Below are positions 22,346-33,830 of a stretch of 64,000 nt of DNA, piece by piece. Source of the DNA: Tolypeutes matacus (taxonomy: Eukaryota > Chordata > Mammalia > Cingulata > Chlamyphoridae); assembly GCA_026826555.1 (NCBI GenBank), contig JAKSZT010054396.1, positions 16,032,166-16,096,165 of the forward strand, given 5' to 3'. The notes below the pieces were generated by a model. The model did no database searches. It saw only the letters and a program-made list of their open reading frames with translations, and was not told where the DNA came from. Position 1 is the first letter of the stretch. Each line of letters starts with the position of its first letter. Made by a program: the position numbers and the translations under genes.

Positions 22346-23417
22346 TATTTGAGGCTACTCAAAACATTTTTGAAAAAAAAAATCGAGGCATATTTCTTTT
22401 TAATATTCTCAGAGGTATCAGATTTTTACCCTTTGATAGTATATATATTTTAATATAAGTTGAAAGATATGACTAATATGGCAAGAAAATAATGTGAAAA
22501 AATTTTATCAAGTGGCAGTAAGTCAGCTCAGAGTCTGATGATGCTTGAGAATATGGATAAGACTAAGTTTTATGAAGCTTCAAAGTAAATATGAACTTGC
22601 ATACATTTGTAGTTGTTCAAAGTCAGTAATTCTCCAGGAGAAAAGATATTATAAATGCAGATTTATACCCACCTCTTAAAATTACCCTTACCCCCCAAAA
22701 GAATATTGTATAATGAATTAATGACAACAACAAACAATACTGAAGGAAAAGGTACTGAATAAAACTTCATCAGGGGAATGAAATCAGAAAACAGCCCAAT
22801 TTCTTGTCATACATTTTAAGAAATGTCTTCAGGAACAGTATAATTTGGGCCAGATTGAAAGAAAATCAATTGCAACTGTCCTTTCCAAGAAGACTGTATA
22901 TTGTTGTGAGAGCCATGCAAACAAAAGTTTGAAAACCCCTACTAACATGTCACAGGAAGGGGAAAGTTAGTTGGATACATGGTTTAATTGTGTGTTGAGG
23001 CTGCAATAGTAGTGCTAATAAAGAAACTATCTGTGACTTACCTATATTTATTTGTAAAAATATTTATATAAAATATATTTCCTTCCTCTCTGATAAGATC
23101 TTTTTTTGTTCTTTGTTTGCTTTGTTTCTGATGATCTTTTAATATTACAGTTTGCTCACTCACATCTACATCAAAGAAGACCCCACCAAACCTAGGGGGA
23201 CATAATTTAGAGATGAGGTCCAAAGGCAGGAGGAAGGGACAGGAGTCTCATAAGATCCTTTTCTCAGCTGGATAGCAATTGTTTAAGGTCCAAGCGCCCT
23301 GCCTTCCCTGTCAGGTAGTGAAATGAATGGACTAGTCAAGAGAAACTGATAAGTATTTGCCAGATAAATGTACTCAAGAAAGGTCAATTGAACTAACTGT
23401 TGGCTAAAGATAGACCC
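22346..23417. other. Unique intron; nothing recognised
   Basis: No supportable feature. The minus-strand open frame at 23038-23223 has no recognisable similarity. Confidence 0.4.
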
Positions 23418-23525
23418 TGTGGCAATTTGAGATTATTTATGAATAATCTCAAATGATAAGGATTAGTTTTGTAAACTGGTCTGTTCCTCTGGGTGTGATA
23501 CCCTTTGATTGTATAAAATTCAAAG

Positions 23526-24096
23526 TTTTTTTTTTTTTTTTTTTTTTTNNNNNNNNNNNNNNNNNNNNNNNNNNNNNNNNNNNNNNNNNNNNNNNNNNNN
23601 NNNNNNNNNNNNNNNNNNNNNNNNNNNNNNNNNNNNNNNNNNNNNNNNNNNNNNNNNNNNNNNNNNNNNNNNNNNNNNNNNNNNNNNNNNNNNNNNNNNN
23701 NNNNNNNNNNNNNNNNNNNNNNNNNNNNNNNNNNNNNNNNNNNNNNNNNNNNNNNNNNNNNNNNNNNNNNNNNNNNNNNNNNNNNNNNNNNNNNNNNNNN
23801 NNNNNNNNNNNNNNNNNNNNNNNNNNNNNNNNNNNNNNNNNNNNNNNNNNNNNNNNNNNNNNNNNNNNNNNNNNNNNNNNNNNNNNNNNNNNNNNNNNNN
23901 NNNNNNNNNNNNNNNNNNNNNNNNNNNNNNNNNNNNNNNNNNNNNNNNTCCATTGAGCTGTAGGGTAGGAGTTGCAGCTCCACCTAGATTTCATGAACAC
24001 CTGGCACATAGGTAGGCGGGAGGCTCCAGTCTCTGGAAGTATACCTAAGAAACTCCAGCATCACATGTAGGTTTGAATAGAAGGGACTGGTGAAAG
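23526..24096 (-). mobile_element. Unidentified poly-A retroposed insertion, mostly unsequenced
   Basis: A T-run at 23526-23548 interrupts the LTR, then comes the gap, then ~148 bases (23949-24096) that do not belong to the LTR. A leading T-run indicates a retroposon in reverse orientation. The visible right part does not look like a DAS SINE, so a processed pseudogene or another LINE-mobilised RNA is possible. I do not recognise it. Confidence 0.55.
23549..23948. other. Assembly gap, 400 Ns
   Basis: Run of N. The frames that seem to cross it are artefacts. Confidence 0.99.
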
Positions 24097-24546
24097 GTTT
24101 TATGTTTACTTGATTAAACCAAGACTAGGGATTTGATTCAACCACATCATTAGGGTTGAGTCCCCACCCCCTCAGTGGGCTATATAAACAGACACTCACA
24201 CAGAAGAAGATACACGGGTTCCATAGACATGGAAAAGGAGAGAACTTTGATCTTGGGGCCGGGGAGAGAGCTGAGCCATTCACCTGATAGTTTGCAGCTG
24301 AAGAGAACAGCAGCTGAGCCCTATGCCAGCCTACAGCTGAGATTAAAAGAAGCCTTAAGAGGAAGGCTGAACTCTCACAGATGTCGCCTGCCATCTTGCT
24401 TCAACATGTGGCAACAGAGTAACCTTGAGTTGGACTCTTTAGGGCCTTGTAACTGTAAGCTTTTCTCCCAAATAAGTACCCTAATAAAAGCCAACAGATT
24501 TCTGGTACTTTGCATCAGCTCCCCTTTGGCTGACTTATACAGAATT

Positions 24547-25605
24547 TGGTACTGAGAATTGGGGTGGTACTTTTGCAATTACCAAAATGATGAAATGGTT
24601 TTATAAATGGGTAAGGGATATTATTTTGAGGAATTGTGAGATGCTTGATAGAAAAGGCCTAGATTCCTTTGAAGAGATTGTTGGTAAGAATATGGAGACT
24701 AAAGTTAATTCTGATTAGGCCTTAGAAGGAAATGATGAAACTATTGTTGGAAACTTTAAAAAAAAAAGACTGCCTTTCCTCCAGAGTTGCAGAGAGCTTA
24801 GCAATATTGACTTCTGATATTATATGGAAGGCAGAATTTGAAAATTATGAACTTGGACATTTAGCCAAGGAGATTTCTAAACCAAATGTGGAAAATGCAG
24901 CCTGGCTTCTCCTTGTGGCTTGTAGCAAAATTTTTTTTTATTTTTTTTTTAAAGATTTTATTTATTTATTCATTTATCCCCCCTTGCTGCTTGTGCTCGC
25001 TGGGTCAGCCAACCACGCCGTGCAGGTGGGCCCGCCCTCACCAGGAGGCCCCGGGAACCGAACCCGAGGCCTCCCACATGGTAAACGGGAGCCCCACTGA
25101 TTGAGCCACAGCCGCTTCCCTGTAGCAAAATTTTAAGAGGAAAGAGATAAGCTGATAAATGAATTGTTAGGCACAAAGAAACCAGAAACTGATTCCAGAA
25201 ATTCCAAGCCTCTGGAAGTCAGGCGCCCAGATATTAGTGCCCTATTTGAGGAATTAACGAAACTTAGAACTTGTAGGCCAGGAGTGAAAATGCAGTTATC
25301 CAGGAAAGACTTGTGGACGGTCTTACTGTCTGATGGCTTGGACCCCTGCTTCCTGCATGCTAAACCAACAAGCTTTTTGAGAGAGCTGTATAAACAAAAC
25401 TACTGTCAGCCTGGACTAAAATGGGGACATGGAGGAAAGAGATGGAAGGGAAAACAGCTTTAAAGAGGAAGACCATGGAAGCTGAGATCTGGAATTAAGA
25501 CATCTCCTTGGGCCAAGAGAGGAATCCCACCCTTGTGTACAGAGAGGGTGAGTTTGCCCTGGCATTTGAAGAGGATGGATGGTCCATTTCATTATTCAGG
25601 GGATG
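24547..25605 (+). mobile_element. MaLR internal region
   Basis: Begins AATTTGGTACTGAGAATTGG and contains text typical of MaLR internal sequence: GATAGAAAAGGCCTAGATTC, AGATTGTTGGTAAGAATATG, ATATGGAAGGCAGAATTTG and GAGATTTCTAAACC. This class is non-autonomous and encodes no retroviral proteins. A SINE sits at 24935-25120. Confidence 0.85.
24935..25120 (-). mobile_element. DAS-III type SINE in MaLR internal region
   Basis: Reverse-oriented copy. Exact duplication TGTAGCAAAATTTT at 24921-24934 and 25121-25134. Confidence 0.95.
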
Positions 25606-25995
25606 GAACACTCACACAGAAGAAGATACATGGGAATAGAGAGAGCTCCATAGACATGGAAGAGGAGAAAACTTGGACCCTGGGGCCTGTGAGAGAGCTG
25701 AGCCATTTACCTGATAGTTTGTAGCTGAAGAGAACAGAGCAGCTGAGCCATATGGCAACCTACAGCTGAGATCAAAAGGAAGCTGGGCCCACAGCCCTTA
25801 AGAGGAAAGAGGAAGGTTGAATCCTCGCAGATACCACCTGCCATCTTGCTTTAACATGTGGCAACAGAATTTCGTGAGGACGTAACCTTGAGTTGGACTT
25901 TTCAGCGCCTTGTAACTGTAAGCTTTTCTCCCAAATAAATACCCTTATAAAAGCCAACAGATTTCTTGTACTTTGCATCAGCACCCCTTTAGCTG
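25606..25995 (+). mobile_element. MaLR provirus, 3' LTR (5' part missing)
   Basis: Matches the 5' LTR from ACACTCACACAGAAGAAGAT onward, with a 21-base insertion-like difference (GCAACAGAATTTCGTGAGG region). It ends ACCCCTTTAGCTGAG. The first ~250 LTR bases are absent here, so the two LTRs of this copy differ in length. Confidence 0.8.
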
Positions 25996-26054
25996 AGTAA
26001 TAGACTCCTTTGAAATCTCCTGGTTCAAAGATTATTTTTTTAAAACAGTATGAT

Positions 26055-26205
26055 GTGCTTTTTTTTTAATTTTTAAAAAAGATATTTAGATTACATAAAT
26101 GTTCATGAAAATATAGGGGACTCCCATATGCCCCACTCCCCACACTGCCCACATTTACCCACATTAACAATATCCTTCATTAGTGTCGGACATTCATTGT
26201 GATGT
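26055..26205 (-). repeat. L1 3' UTR fragment (reverse)
   Basis: Reads GGGGACTCCCATATGCCCC and ends CCTTCATTAGTGT. It is the reverse of the family seen at 22085-22345. Confidence 0.65.
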
Positions 26206-26529
26206 GCTTTAAATGGATGAATTTTATGATAAGTGAATTATATCTATATCTCATTAAAGCTGTTTTAAAAAACTGAGGCATATTGAGACCCCACAGAGAA
26301 ATTTTGCCATAAACTGATCATAAGTGAAGGCCATTTACTGAGGGAAACAAGAAATTCTTCCTCAATGAGGGAGAATTAGGCTCCCTCGCAAAGGGTTTGT
26401 GAACATATTTAAAAATCACCACACATTTGTTTTTTATTGTTTCAGGAGGACAGTTGTGAGGCCAGTGCACTTTTGACTCAATGGGGCTGAATGGGTGAGT
26501 AAGTGAGTGGGCAGGCAGGGTCTTTGGTA

Positions 26530-26640
26530 AGGGTGGTAGATGGGAGAGAGCTCAGGCTTTGGACTCCTGACTGGATTTGGCTGAGTGATCTAGGCAATGA
26601 TCTTAACCTCTCTAGAAAGCAATAATTGTCTTCTGCTAAG
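26530..26640 (+). repeat. MIR SINE fragment
   Basis: Contains the MIR-like text CTCAGGCTTTGGACTCCTGA followed by GATCTTAACCTCTCTAG. Truncated and old. Confidence 0.6.
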
Positions 26641-26739
26641 GCATATAAGTCTAGGTTAACTCACTAAATAGGTCAGAGTCAATCATTTAAAAAATTAAAT
26701 ATCTTTTATATGCTTAAATCCTTTAAATATAGAAATGTC

Positions 26740-27245
26740 ACTCCCTACTTTCAGTGCTTAAATGACTTCTCTTTGCAATATCAGTGGCCTGTAAAACCCT
26801 GAGTGAGGGACTCCTGCTACCTCTTCACATAGTGCATTATAATCCCTAGCCTCACTGGTCTTTCACCAAGAACCTTTCTTTACAGGCTGACCGATTTGAC
26901 TGGAGACTATCCCTAGCTCTTGACAGGGTTGCCTCCTTCTCACCCTTCAGGACAGTTTATTAATGTGACTTCTAATAAAAAAGCCTTAACCTCCCTTTAT
27001 CTAAAACTCTCCCTTCAGCCTTTCCCTATAATCTTTATTTCAGCAGGTCTTTGTTTTCTTTTAGGATAGTCCCAGTTTATAGTTCTTTTTTCCCCCACGT
27101 TTGTGTATGATGCCCCCTCTAGACTATAAGCTCTGTGAACATAAGAATTCTATATTTTGAGTTCACTGTTATATCCCCTGTAAAACGAGTCCAGTTTTAG
27201 GCACATAGGAGGCACTCACTAAGTATTTGTTGATTAAATTAAAAC
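26740..27245 (+). repeat. L2 LINE 3' end
   Basis: Recognised by the 3' terminal order GACTATAAGCTCTGTGAAC, ATATCCCCTGTAAAA and TAGGCACATAGGAGGCACTC with AAGTATTTGTTGATT. Diverged, as expected for this ancient LINE. Confidence 0.75.
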
Positions 27246-27989
27246 TCTACTTTGAATAAATTTAGGTACTTGTAAATTTCATTTTGGACATCTTTTGCAA
27301 ATTATGCCAACTCCTTCAGTAAATGCTTAAGGTTCATTTATGGAGAAATAATATTTATGAAAGATGTGTGTATATCTACTTTTTTTTTATTTTTACAGTT
27401 CTTTAACTCTTCCATTGAAAAGATACAGTCTCAGGTATATCCCTTTTCCCATTGGAGAAGGTGAATCAAATGGAGAGAAGCAAATTGGTGGCAATGTTGA
27501 GAATAAAATAGCAGATTTCTAGTCTCAGTCTTCTGCCTCACCAACTTTGTGCCTTTGTTAAATAAGTTGTTTTTTGCATATCTTCTAAAAATGTGTAGGG
27601 GCTAAATATTGATAATGCCAGAGAAGCTCCCAATTGAGAATATTCAGATTTGGATTTAAAACAGAACCAGTCTGTGGGTTATTATTTTTCATCTTCTAAT
27701 GCCTTCCTATGCCATCTAACGGGGTAAAAATTTGGGTCATAGTTTTCTAATGACCAGTGCCTTCTCTACAGTGGTAACACATTGCAATAATTATGGCAGG
27801 TATAATGTCATGGTACTTGTGATTTTTATATTTTTTTCTTTTCAAAATGATTGCAAGAATTATGATCTCATATGTTTGATTTATGAAACTTTGTTAAATT
27901 TCTTTTACTGGTTGAAAACCAAGATTGAAAAGTCATTAATTCCTTTATTTGTGTATTTATTTATTTATTCACTAAATATGTGACGTCTT
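27246..27989. other. Intron, nothing recognised
   Basis: AT-rich. The short frame at 27732-27983 has no recognisable similarity. Confidence 0.4.
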
Positions 27990-28490
27990 CCTGTGCTAGA
28001 CTCTGTGAATAAAATGATGAATGAGACAACAGTTCCTACCTTCACAGAGCTAATAGGCAGGTGAACAAACAATTACAGTGCACTGTGATTGGTGCTATGG
28101 TAGAGTGCTAAAGGAGTACATAAGAGGGGCATATAACCCAAAATTGAGGAGTCAGGAAGAATTTTCCAGGGAAAAAGACCTTTAAGGTAAAAGCTTTTAT
28201 CTCTGAAGAGCAGAGATATAAGAGGGATTCAGGCAGAGGGACCTTTGGAGGGAATTGAAGTAAGTTTGGTGTTCAGAACATATTCTAAGGAGAGAACTTT
28301 ACAGAAGTGAACCTGGAGAGGTAAACAAGTGCCAAATCAGACAGGACCCTAAGCATTGTAAATGATTTTGCATTTTATTCTAATAGCAGTGCGGATCCAT
28401 TGAAGGCCTTTGAGTTGGAAGGAGACCTGTTCAGACCAGCATTTTAGAAAGTTCCCTCTGACCACAGTGGTGCATGAATTGATGTGGAGA
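27990..28490 (+). repeat. Old mammal-wide interspersed repeat, family name uncertain
   Basis: Shows a familiar old-repeat order: TACCTTCACAGAGCTAATAG, CAGTGATTGGTGCTATGG-like text, ATTCAGGCAGAGGGACC, TTTGCATTTTATTCTAAT and CCATTGAAGGCC. A fragment of the same family is at 50430-50640. Confidence 0.55.
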
Positions 28491-28659
28491 GGCTAGGGAG
28501 TTGAGGGGAGAAACTTGGAAACCCGGAAACTAGTTAAGAGAGTCTGTCACCATCCTACTAGGAGAATATTTCTTTGTCAGAATGATATTAATGAAGATGG
28601 AGAGAAGTTTATGGATTTTTATTTTATTATGGTTGGTAAGGAGGAAGTATTCATTTTTT

Positions 28660-28915
28660 AATCCTTATTTCCTCCCCCCTTTATCAGAGAAATTGTGGGC
28701 TTATAGAACAATCAAGTATAAAATACAAGATTCCCATATACCACCCCACCACCAACACCTTGCACTGGTGTTCAGTACATTTGTCACAATTGATGATAGC
28801 ACATTTTTATAATTGTACTATTAATTAAAGTCCATGGTTTACTTACGGTTCACTGTGTAGTTCCATGGATTTTTTTTTTTTTTTTTTTTAATTTTTATTC
28901 TGTCACCATATATAA
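28660..28915 (-). repeat. Old L1 3' UTR fragment (reverse)
   Basis: Text AGATTCCCATATACCACCCC, CAGTACATTTGTCACAATTG and TAAAGTCCATGGTTTACTT is the reversed 3' UTR of old L1M elements, as also seen at 36242-36760. It includes a T-run near 28870-28889. Confidence 0.7.
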
Positions 28916-29985
28916 AATCCAATAGAAATTTATGGATTTGAGTGTTACTTAAGAGCTGGATTTGACCTTTCTTCTGTGTCTGGTTGACAGTTCTTCTGTG
29001 TTCTGGTTTGGGTCATTGGGTAGATAGTGGTGGTGTTCACTGAGATAAGAACGCTAGAGAAGAAGAATATTTGAGTTGTAGGGGTTGGGAACTAAGAAGT
29101 GGGAACCAGGAAGAGAAGATGATTTCAGCTGGAACTGTTGACATTTAGGTAGAAGAATTGAGTATGCCTCTGAATAAATAGATCTGAATATCAGGAGCAC
29201 AGTGAGAGTGATCACTGGAGATGTAAATTGGCATTCATCAGCATGTGAATAAACATATGATATGGGTGCTTAGAAGAGTGTCACTGCCTCCTTTTACATA
29301 GTAGATACTTAATAAATATTTGTTGAATGAGTGTGTGAATGTAAGCCATGAGAAGAGAGACAGGCTTGGGCCAATATTCTGAGGAAATTAATTCAAGGGC
29401 AGGCTGATGAAGAGGAGCTGCAAAGGAGAATAAGAAGGAGCAACTGCATAGATGAGAGTAAAATCAGGCTATATGTGTATGCATACATAAAATAATGTGT
29501 TTACACTGATATCTTTAATGCTAGTCCAGTATTAGAGTTCATTCTAGTGTTTTCCTGTTCCAGGTTTTTTTTTTGTTGTTCCATTTTTATAATTCTTTTG
29601 TCTTACGATGAGAAACCGGGCCATTATTGTCCTCTGCATATTTACTTATTTGCTCGGTCTCCCTGTATATAACTAATCTCCCATTGCTATCTCCACCCCT
29701 CCTCCCTCACTTAATTTGGGTTCTGACACCCTTCCACATGGATGTCATCCTCACGCTGTCCATGTTCCAACACCCCATGCTGGGTTGCACTTTCCATGTT
29801 TGGATTCTCGCCTCTCATGCTGGGCTCTTCACCGCTTTTAGGATCTGACACTGTGCGTGCCCTCCATCTCTTCACCCTCAAGGACCTATCCATTTTTGTA
29901 TTTGAGTTACATTCAATTAAATGCACGGATCTTAAATGTATACTTTGGTGAGATTTCTTAAATATTTATACCTGTGGATAGAAGA
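28916..29985. other. Intron with a small L2 relic
   Basis: Mostly unassigned. An L2 3' end is visible at about 29280-29345 (AGATACTTAATAAATATTTG then GAATGAGTG). The frames near 29627-29951 are not supported by any similarity I can see. Confidence 0.45.
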
Positions 29986-30650
29986 TCTATTTCACCCTAG
30001 TGTCCTGTTCCATTTAATCCCCACGTTTCCAGAGGCAAACACTGGTTTTGCTCACCATAGATTAATTTTGCCTATTCTTGAACATCATATAATTGGAATA
30101 ATATGTATATCTTAATTATTGTACTTTTAAATTATATTAGGTAGGCGTGTGCTCTATTTTTTTTTCCTAAGATTTTTTTGGCTTATCCAAGTCTTTTGTC
30201 CTCTGCTTTTCCATATACATCTTATAATCAGCTTGACAATTTCTGTAAAAAATCCTATAGTGATTTTTTATCTTTTTATTTTGAAATAATTTCAAACTTA
30301 TACAGTAGTGTTGCAAAAACAATAAAAACTCTATATGGAGAATGCAACATATCTCCCCATCAAGATACAACTTTTAGAATTTTGCCACATTTGCTGTTTG
30401 TATATATTTCCTGCCTGTCTTTATCTGTCTGTCTATCTAAACACTTGAGAGTATACATCATGCTCCTTGATCACTTACTCACTTAGGCATCCATTTTGAG
30501 TACAGTTATAAAATTTAAGAATTTTAATATCGATATAAAACATTCTGTATTCCAAATTTTTCTTATGCCTCAATAATGCCCTTTAGGGCTTTTTCTCCTG
30601 CATTGTTAGATCCAGTCCAGGATCATTTATTGTGCTTAATTGTCATTGTT
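29986..30650 (-). repeat. Old L1 3' UTR fragments (reverse)
   Basis: 30270-30640 carries TTTTGAAATAATTTCAAACT, TTGCCACATTTGCTGTTT and ATCCAGTCCAGGATCATTTA, the reversed 3' UTR of old L1ME/L1MC-type elements. 29986-30120 resembles other L1M 3' sequence. Confidence 0.65.
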
Positions 30651-31164
30651 TTTTTTTTTTTTTTAAACAAATCATTTTTATTGATACATATTTATAAAGC
30701 ATACAATTCATCCAAAGTGTATAATCAGTGGTATTTGATATAATCACATACTTGTGCATTTATCACTTCAATCATTATTAGAGCATTTTCATTATTTCAA
30801 TAGTAATAATAAAAAACAGACAAAACAAGAAAATTTTTCGCTTCTCAATCTCTGTTTCCCTTGCTGTACATAGCTGCTATTTCTGGCTATTCTTGCACAA
30901 TTATTTATTTAACTATTAAGTAGTTTTATTGAGAAACATTCACATACCATAGGATCTATCCAAAGTGTACAGTCAGTGGCTTGTAGTATAATCACAATGT
31001 TGTGTGTGCATCATCACGAAAAATTTTAGAATTATTTCATTACTCCAAAAAGAAAAACTCCATATCCCTTAGCATGTGTTCCCTAGCCCTAACTAACCAC
31101 TAATCAAATTTCATTTTTATAAATTGATTTATATTTACATTTTATATAAATGGAATCATACAAT
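30651..31164 (-). mobile_element. L1 3' UTR segments (reverse)
   Basis: Starts with a T-run and AATCATTTTTATTGATACAT. The same 3' UTR appears in sense orientation at 61760-61890. A second 3' UTR segment follows from about 30900 (GAGAAACATTCACATACCAT). Confidence 0.7.
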
Positions 31165-31734
31165 ATGTTAGACAATATATTTCATCCATAGTAACGCAGT
31201 CATACTGTATTTGTCTTTTTGTGTCTGGCTTGCTTTGCTCAACCTAATGTCCTACAGGTTCATCCATGTTGTCATATGCATTAGGACTTCATTTCTGTAT
31301 AATATTTCATCGTGTGACTACACCACAGTTTGTTTATCCATTCATCGGTTGATGGACACCTGGGTTGTTTCCATCTTTTGGTGATCGTGAATAACGCTGC
31401 TGTGAACATCAGTGTGCAGATGTCTATTCGTGTCACTGTTGTCAGTTCTTTTGGGTGTATACCCGGTAGTGGTATTGCAGGGTCACATGGCAAGTCAATA
31501 TTCAACTTCCTCAGGAACTGTCAAACAGTCCTCTGCAGTAGCTGTACCATTTTGCATTCCCACCAACAGTGAATAAGTGTTCCTATCACTCCACATCTTC
31601 TCCAACACTTGTAGTTCTCTGTCTTTTTAATAGTGGCCATTCTGATAGGTGTGAAATGGTATCTCATTATAGTTTTTTTTGTTTCTTTGTTTTGTTTTGT
31701 TTTGTTTTTGTTTTTTTTTGGCTTGATCAAAATT
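31165..31734 (-). mobile_element. L1 ORF2 C-terminal fragment (reverse), copy 1
   Basis: The minus strand reads the ORF2 C-terminal block DPAIPLPGIHP and RWKQPRCPSTDEWINKLW, with stops. The sequence is closely matched by the next copy at 31735-32607, which apparently inserted into or beside it (both reach TATCTCATTATAGTTTT). Confidence 0.82.
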
Positions 31735-32607
31735 TACTTGTAGCAAAAATCTTTAACATATATATATATTCTTTTTTTTTTTTACATTTTTTTTACTTTA
31801 TTTTGTACATTTAATAATTGAAAATATAAACAATTAAAAACTAAAAAGTAAACACAGATGAATAAATATATACATTTCTCAAATAAATGTAATGGATACA
31901 TATAAATTTTTTTTTTTTTTGAATCAAACAATATGTTACACAATACATTTGGTTCATAGTAATAACACATTCATACAGTCCTTTTGTGTCTGGCTTGCTT
32001 TACTCAACATAATGTCCTCCAGGTTCATCCATGTTGCCATATGCTTTATGACTTCATTTCTTCTTACGGCTGCATAATATTCCATCGTGTGAATAGACCA
32101 CAGTTTGTTTATCCATTCATCTGTTGATGGACACCTGGGTTGTTTCCAGCTTTTGGCAATGGTGAATAATGTTGCTATGAACATTGGTGTGCAGATGTCT
32201 GTTCGTGTCACTGCTCTCAGTTCTTCTGGGTATACACCCAGTAGTGGTATTGCAGGGTCACGTGGCAAGTCTATATTCAACTTCTTTAGGAACTGCCAAA
32301 CAGTCCTCTGCAGTTGCTGTACCATTCTGCATTCCCACTAACAGAGAATAAGTGTTCCTATCCCTCCACATCTTCTCCAACACTTGTAGTTCTCTGTCTT
32401 TTTAATAGTGGCCATTCTGATAGGTGTGAAATGGTATCTCATTATAGTTTTGATTTGCATTTCCCTAATCATTAGTGATGTTGAACATTTTTTCTTCTTT
32501 GGACAAATGTCTATTCAGGTCTTTTGCCCAGTTTTTAATTGGGTTGTTTTTCTTTTTATGGTTGAGTTGTAACATCTCTCTATATATCATAGATATTAAA
32601 CCCTTTA
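31735..32607 (-). mobile_element. L1 3' end with ORF2 C-terminus (reverse), copy 2
   Basis: Contains L1 3' UTR (31780-31980) followed by the ORF2 C-terminal coding remnant. The minus-strand open frame 31954-32325 (123 codons) includes DPAIPLLGVYPEELRAV and MEYYAAVRRNEVIKHMATW. It is a decayed fragment of the reverse transcriptase protein's tail, not a functional gene. The frame is more open than in copy 1, so this copy is probably younger. Confidence 0.88.
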
Positions 32608-32623
32608 GCCACTTTTTATTTTT

Positions 32624-33044
32624 TATTTTTTAAGATTTATTTGCTTACTTTTTATCTATTTTAAAACCCACCCTCCCGTTTTTGCTGTTTTTGTGTCCAT
32701 TCGTTGGGCAATTCTGTGTGTCTGTTCCCTGCCCTCTTCTCTCATCCTTCTCCTCCTGTCTTCACCGGGAGTCAATCCTGGGAACTTCTGATGTGGGAGA
32801 GAGGTGTCCTACTGCCTGCGCCACCTCAGTTCCTGGTTTCTCAGTACATCTTGTCTTGGCTCTCCCTTGTGTCACTCTCCTGTTACGCCATCATCTTGCT
32901 GCATGGTTAGGCGGGGCCTGGGCGGCTCACCCACACACCTTCTATATTTTTCTTTTTTTATTTACCGGGAGGTCCCAGGGATCGAACCCAGGTCCCTCCA
33001 TATGGGAAACGTATGCCCAACCATTTGAGCCACATCCACCCCCT
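32624..33044 (-). mobile_element. DAS SINE dimer, type A, without head
   Basis: Same dimer as in the composite retroposon, but with neither head nor tail. Bounded by the duplication GCCACTTTTTATTTTT at about 32608-32623 and 33045-33060, so it is a complete insertion. Confidence 0.9.
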
Positions 33045-33830
33045 GCCACTTTTTATTTTTAATTGTAGAAACATATGTACAACATAAACTTTCCCATTTC
33101 AGCCACTCCCACGCGTGCCATTCAGTGGGATTAAACATATTCACAATGTTGCACTGCTTTCACCATCATCCACTACCAAAACTTTCCCCTCACCCCAAAC
33201 AAAAACCTTATACCCATTACATATTAACTATCCATCCCTCCCCCTTTCTGGCCCCTGATAAGCTATACTCTACTTTCTGTCTCTATAAATTTGCATTTAT
33301 CTATTTCATATAACTAGAATCATGCAGGAGCTGTACTTTTGTGTCTGGCTTATTTCACTGAACATGTTGTCTTCAAGGTTCATCCATGTAGTTGCATACA
33401 TCAGAACTTCATTCCTTTTTAAGACTATTCAATTGTCCATTCATTTGCTGATAAACATTTGGGTTGCTTCCATGTTTTGGTTTTTGTGATAATGTTGCTG
33501 AGGACATCAGTGTACAAATAACTGTTTGAGTCCCTGCTCTTCATTCTTCTGTATATACCTAGAAGTGGGATTGCTGGGTCATATGATACTTGTATGTTTA
33601 ACTTTTTGAGTAACCGCCGAACTGTTTCTCATAAGCTACACCATTTTACATTCCCACCAGCAATGTATTACGGTTCCTGTTTCGCCACATCCTTGCCAGT
33701 GCTTGTTATTTTCATTTTTTAAATAATAACCATTCTAGTGGATATGAGGTAGTAGTATCTCATTGTGGTTTTGATTTGCATTTCCTAATGGCTAATGATG
33801 TTGAACATCTTTTCATTTGGTCATTTGGAT
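33045..33830 (-). mobile_element. L1 3' UTR and ORF2 end (reverse)
   Basis: Text TTTCCCATTTCAGCCACTCC, TCCATTCATTTGCTGATAAA and GGGATTGCTGGGTCATATG is reversed L1 3' sequence, more diverged than 31735-32607. Confidence 0.75.

Larger units (their letters stand above)
23418..24546 (+). mobile_element. MaLR provirus, 5' LTR, interrupted by an insertion and the assembly gap
   Basis: The LTR starts TGTGGCAATTTGAGATT and resumes after an insertion at about 24097 (GGTTTTATGTTTACTTGATT). It ends near 24530-24546 with TTTGGCTGACTTATACAGAA. It contains a TATATAAA-like segment near 24180 and an AATAAAAG signal near 24483. The same LTR type, reversed, is at 35645-36241. It is an ancient retroelement copy and carries no viral genes. 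Confidence 0.8.

Noticed and set aside
23393..24015. Long open frames across 23393-24015
   Set aside because: They run through the assembly gap of Ns and are artefacts.
31954..32325. The 123-codon minus-strand frame as an independent gene
   Set aside because: It is the decayed C-terminus of L1 ORF2, cut off from the catalytic part.
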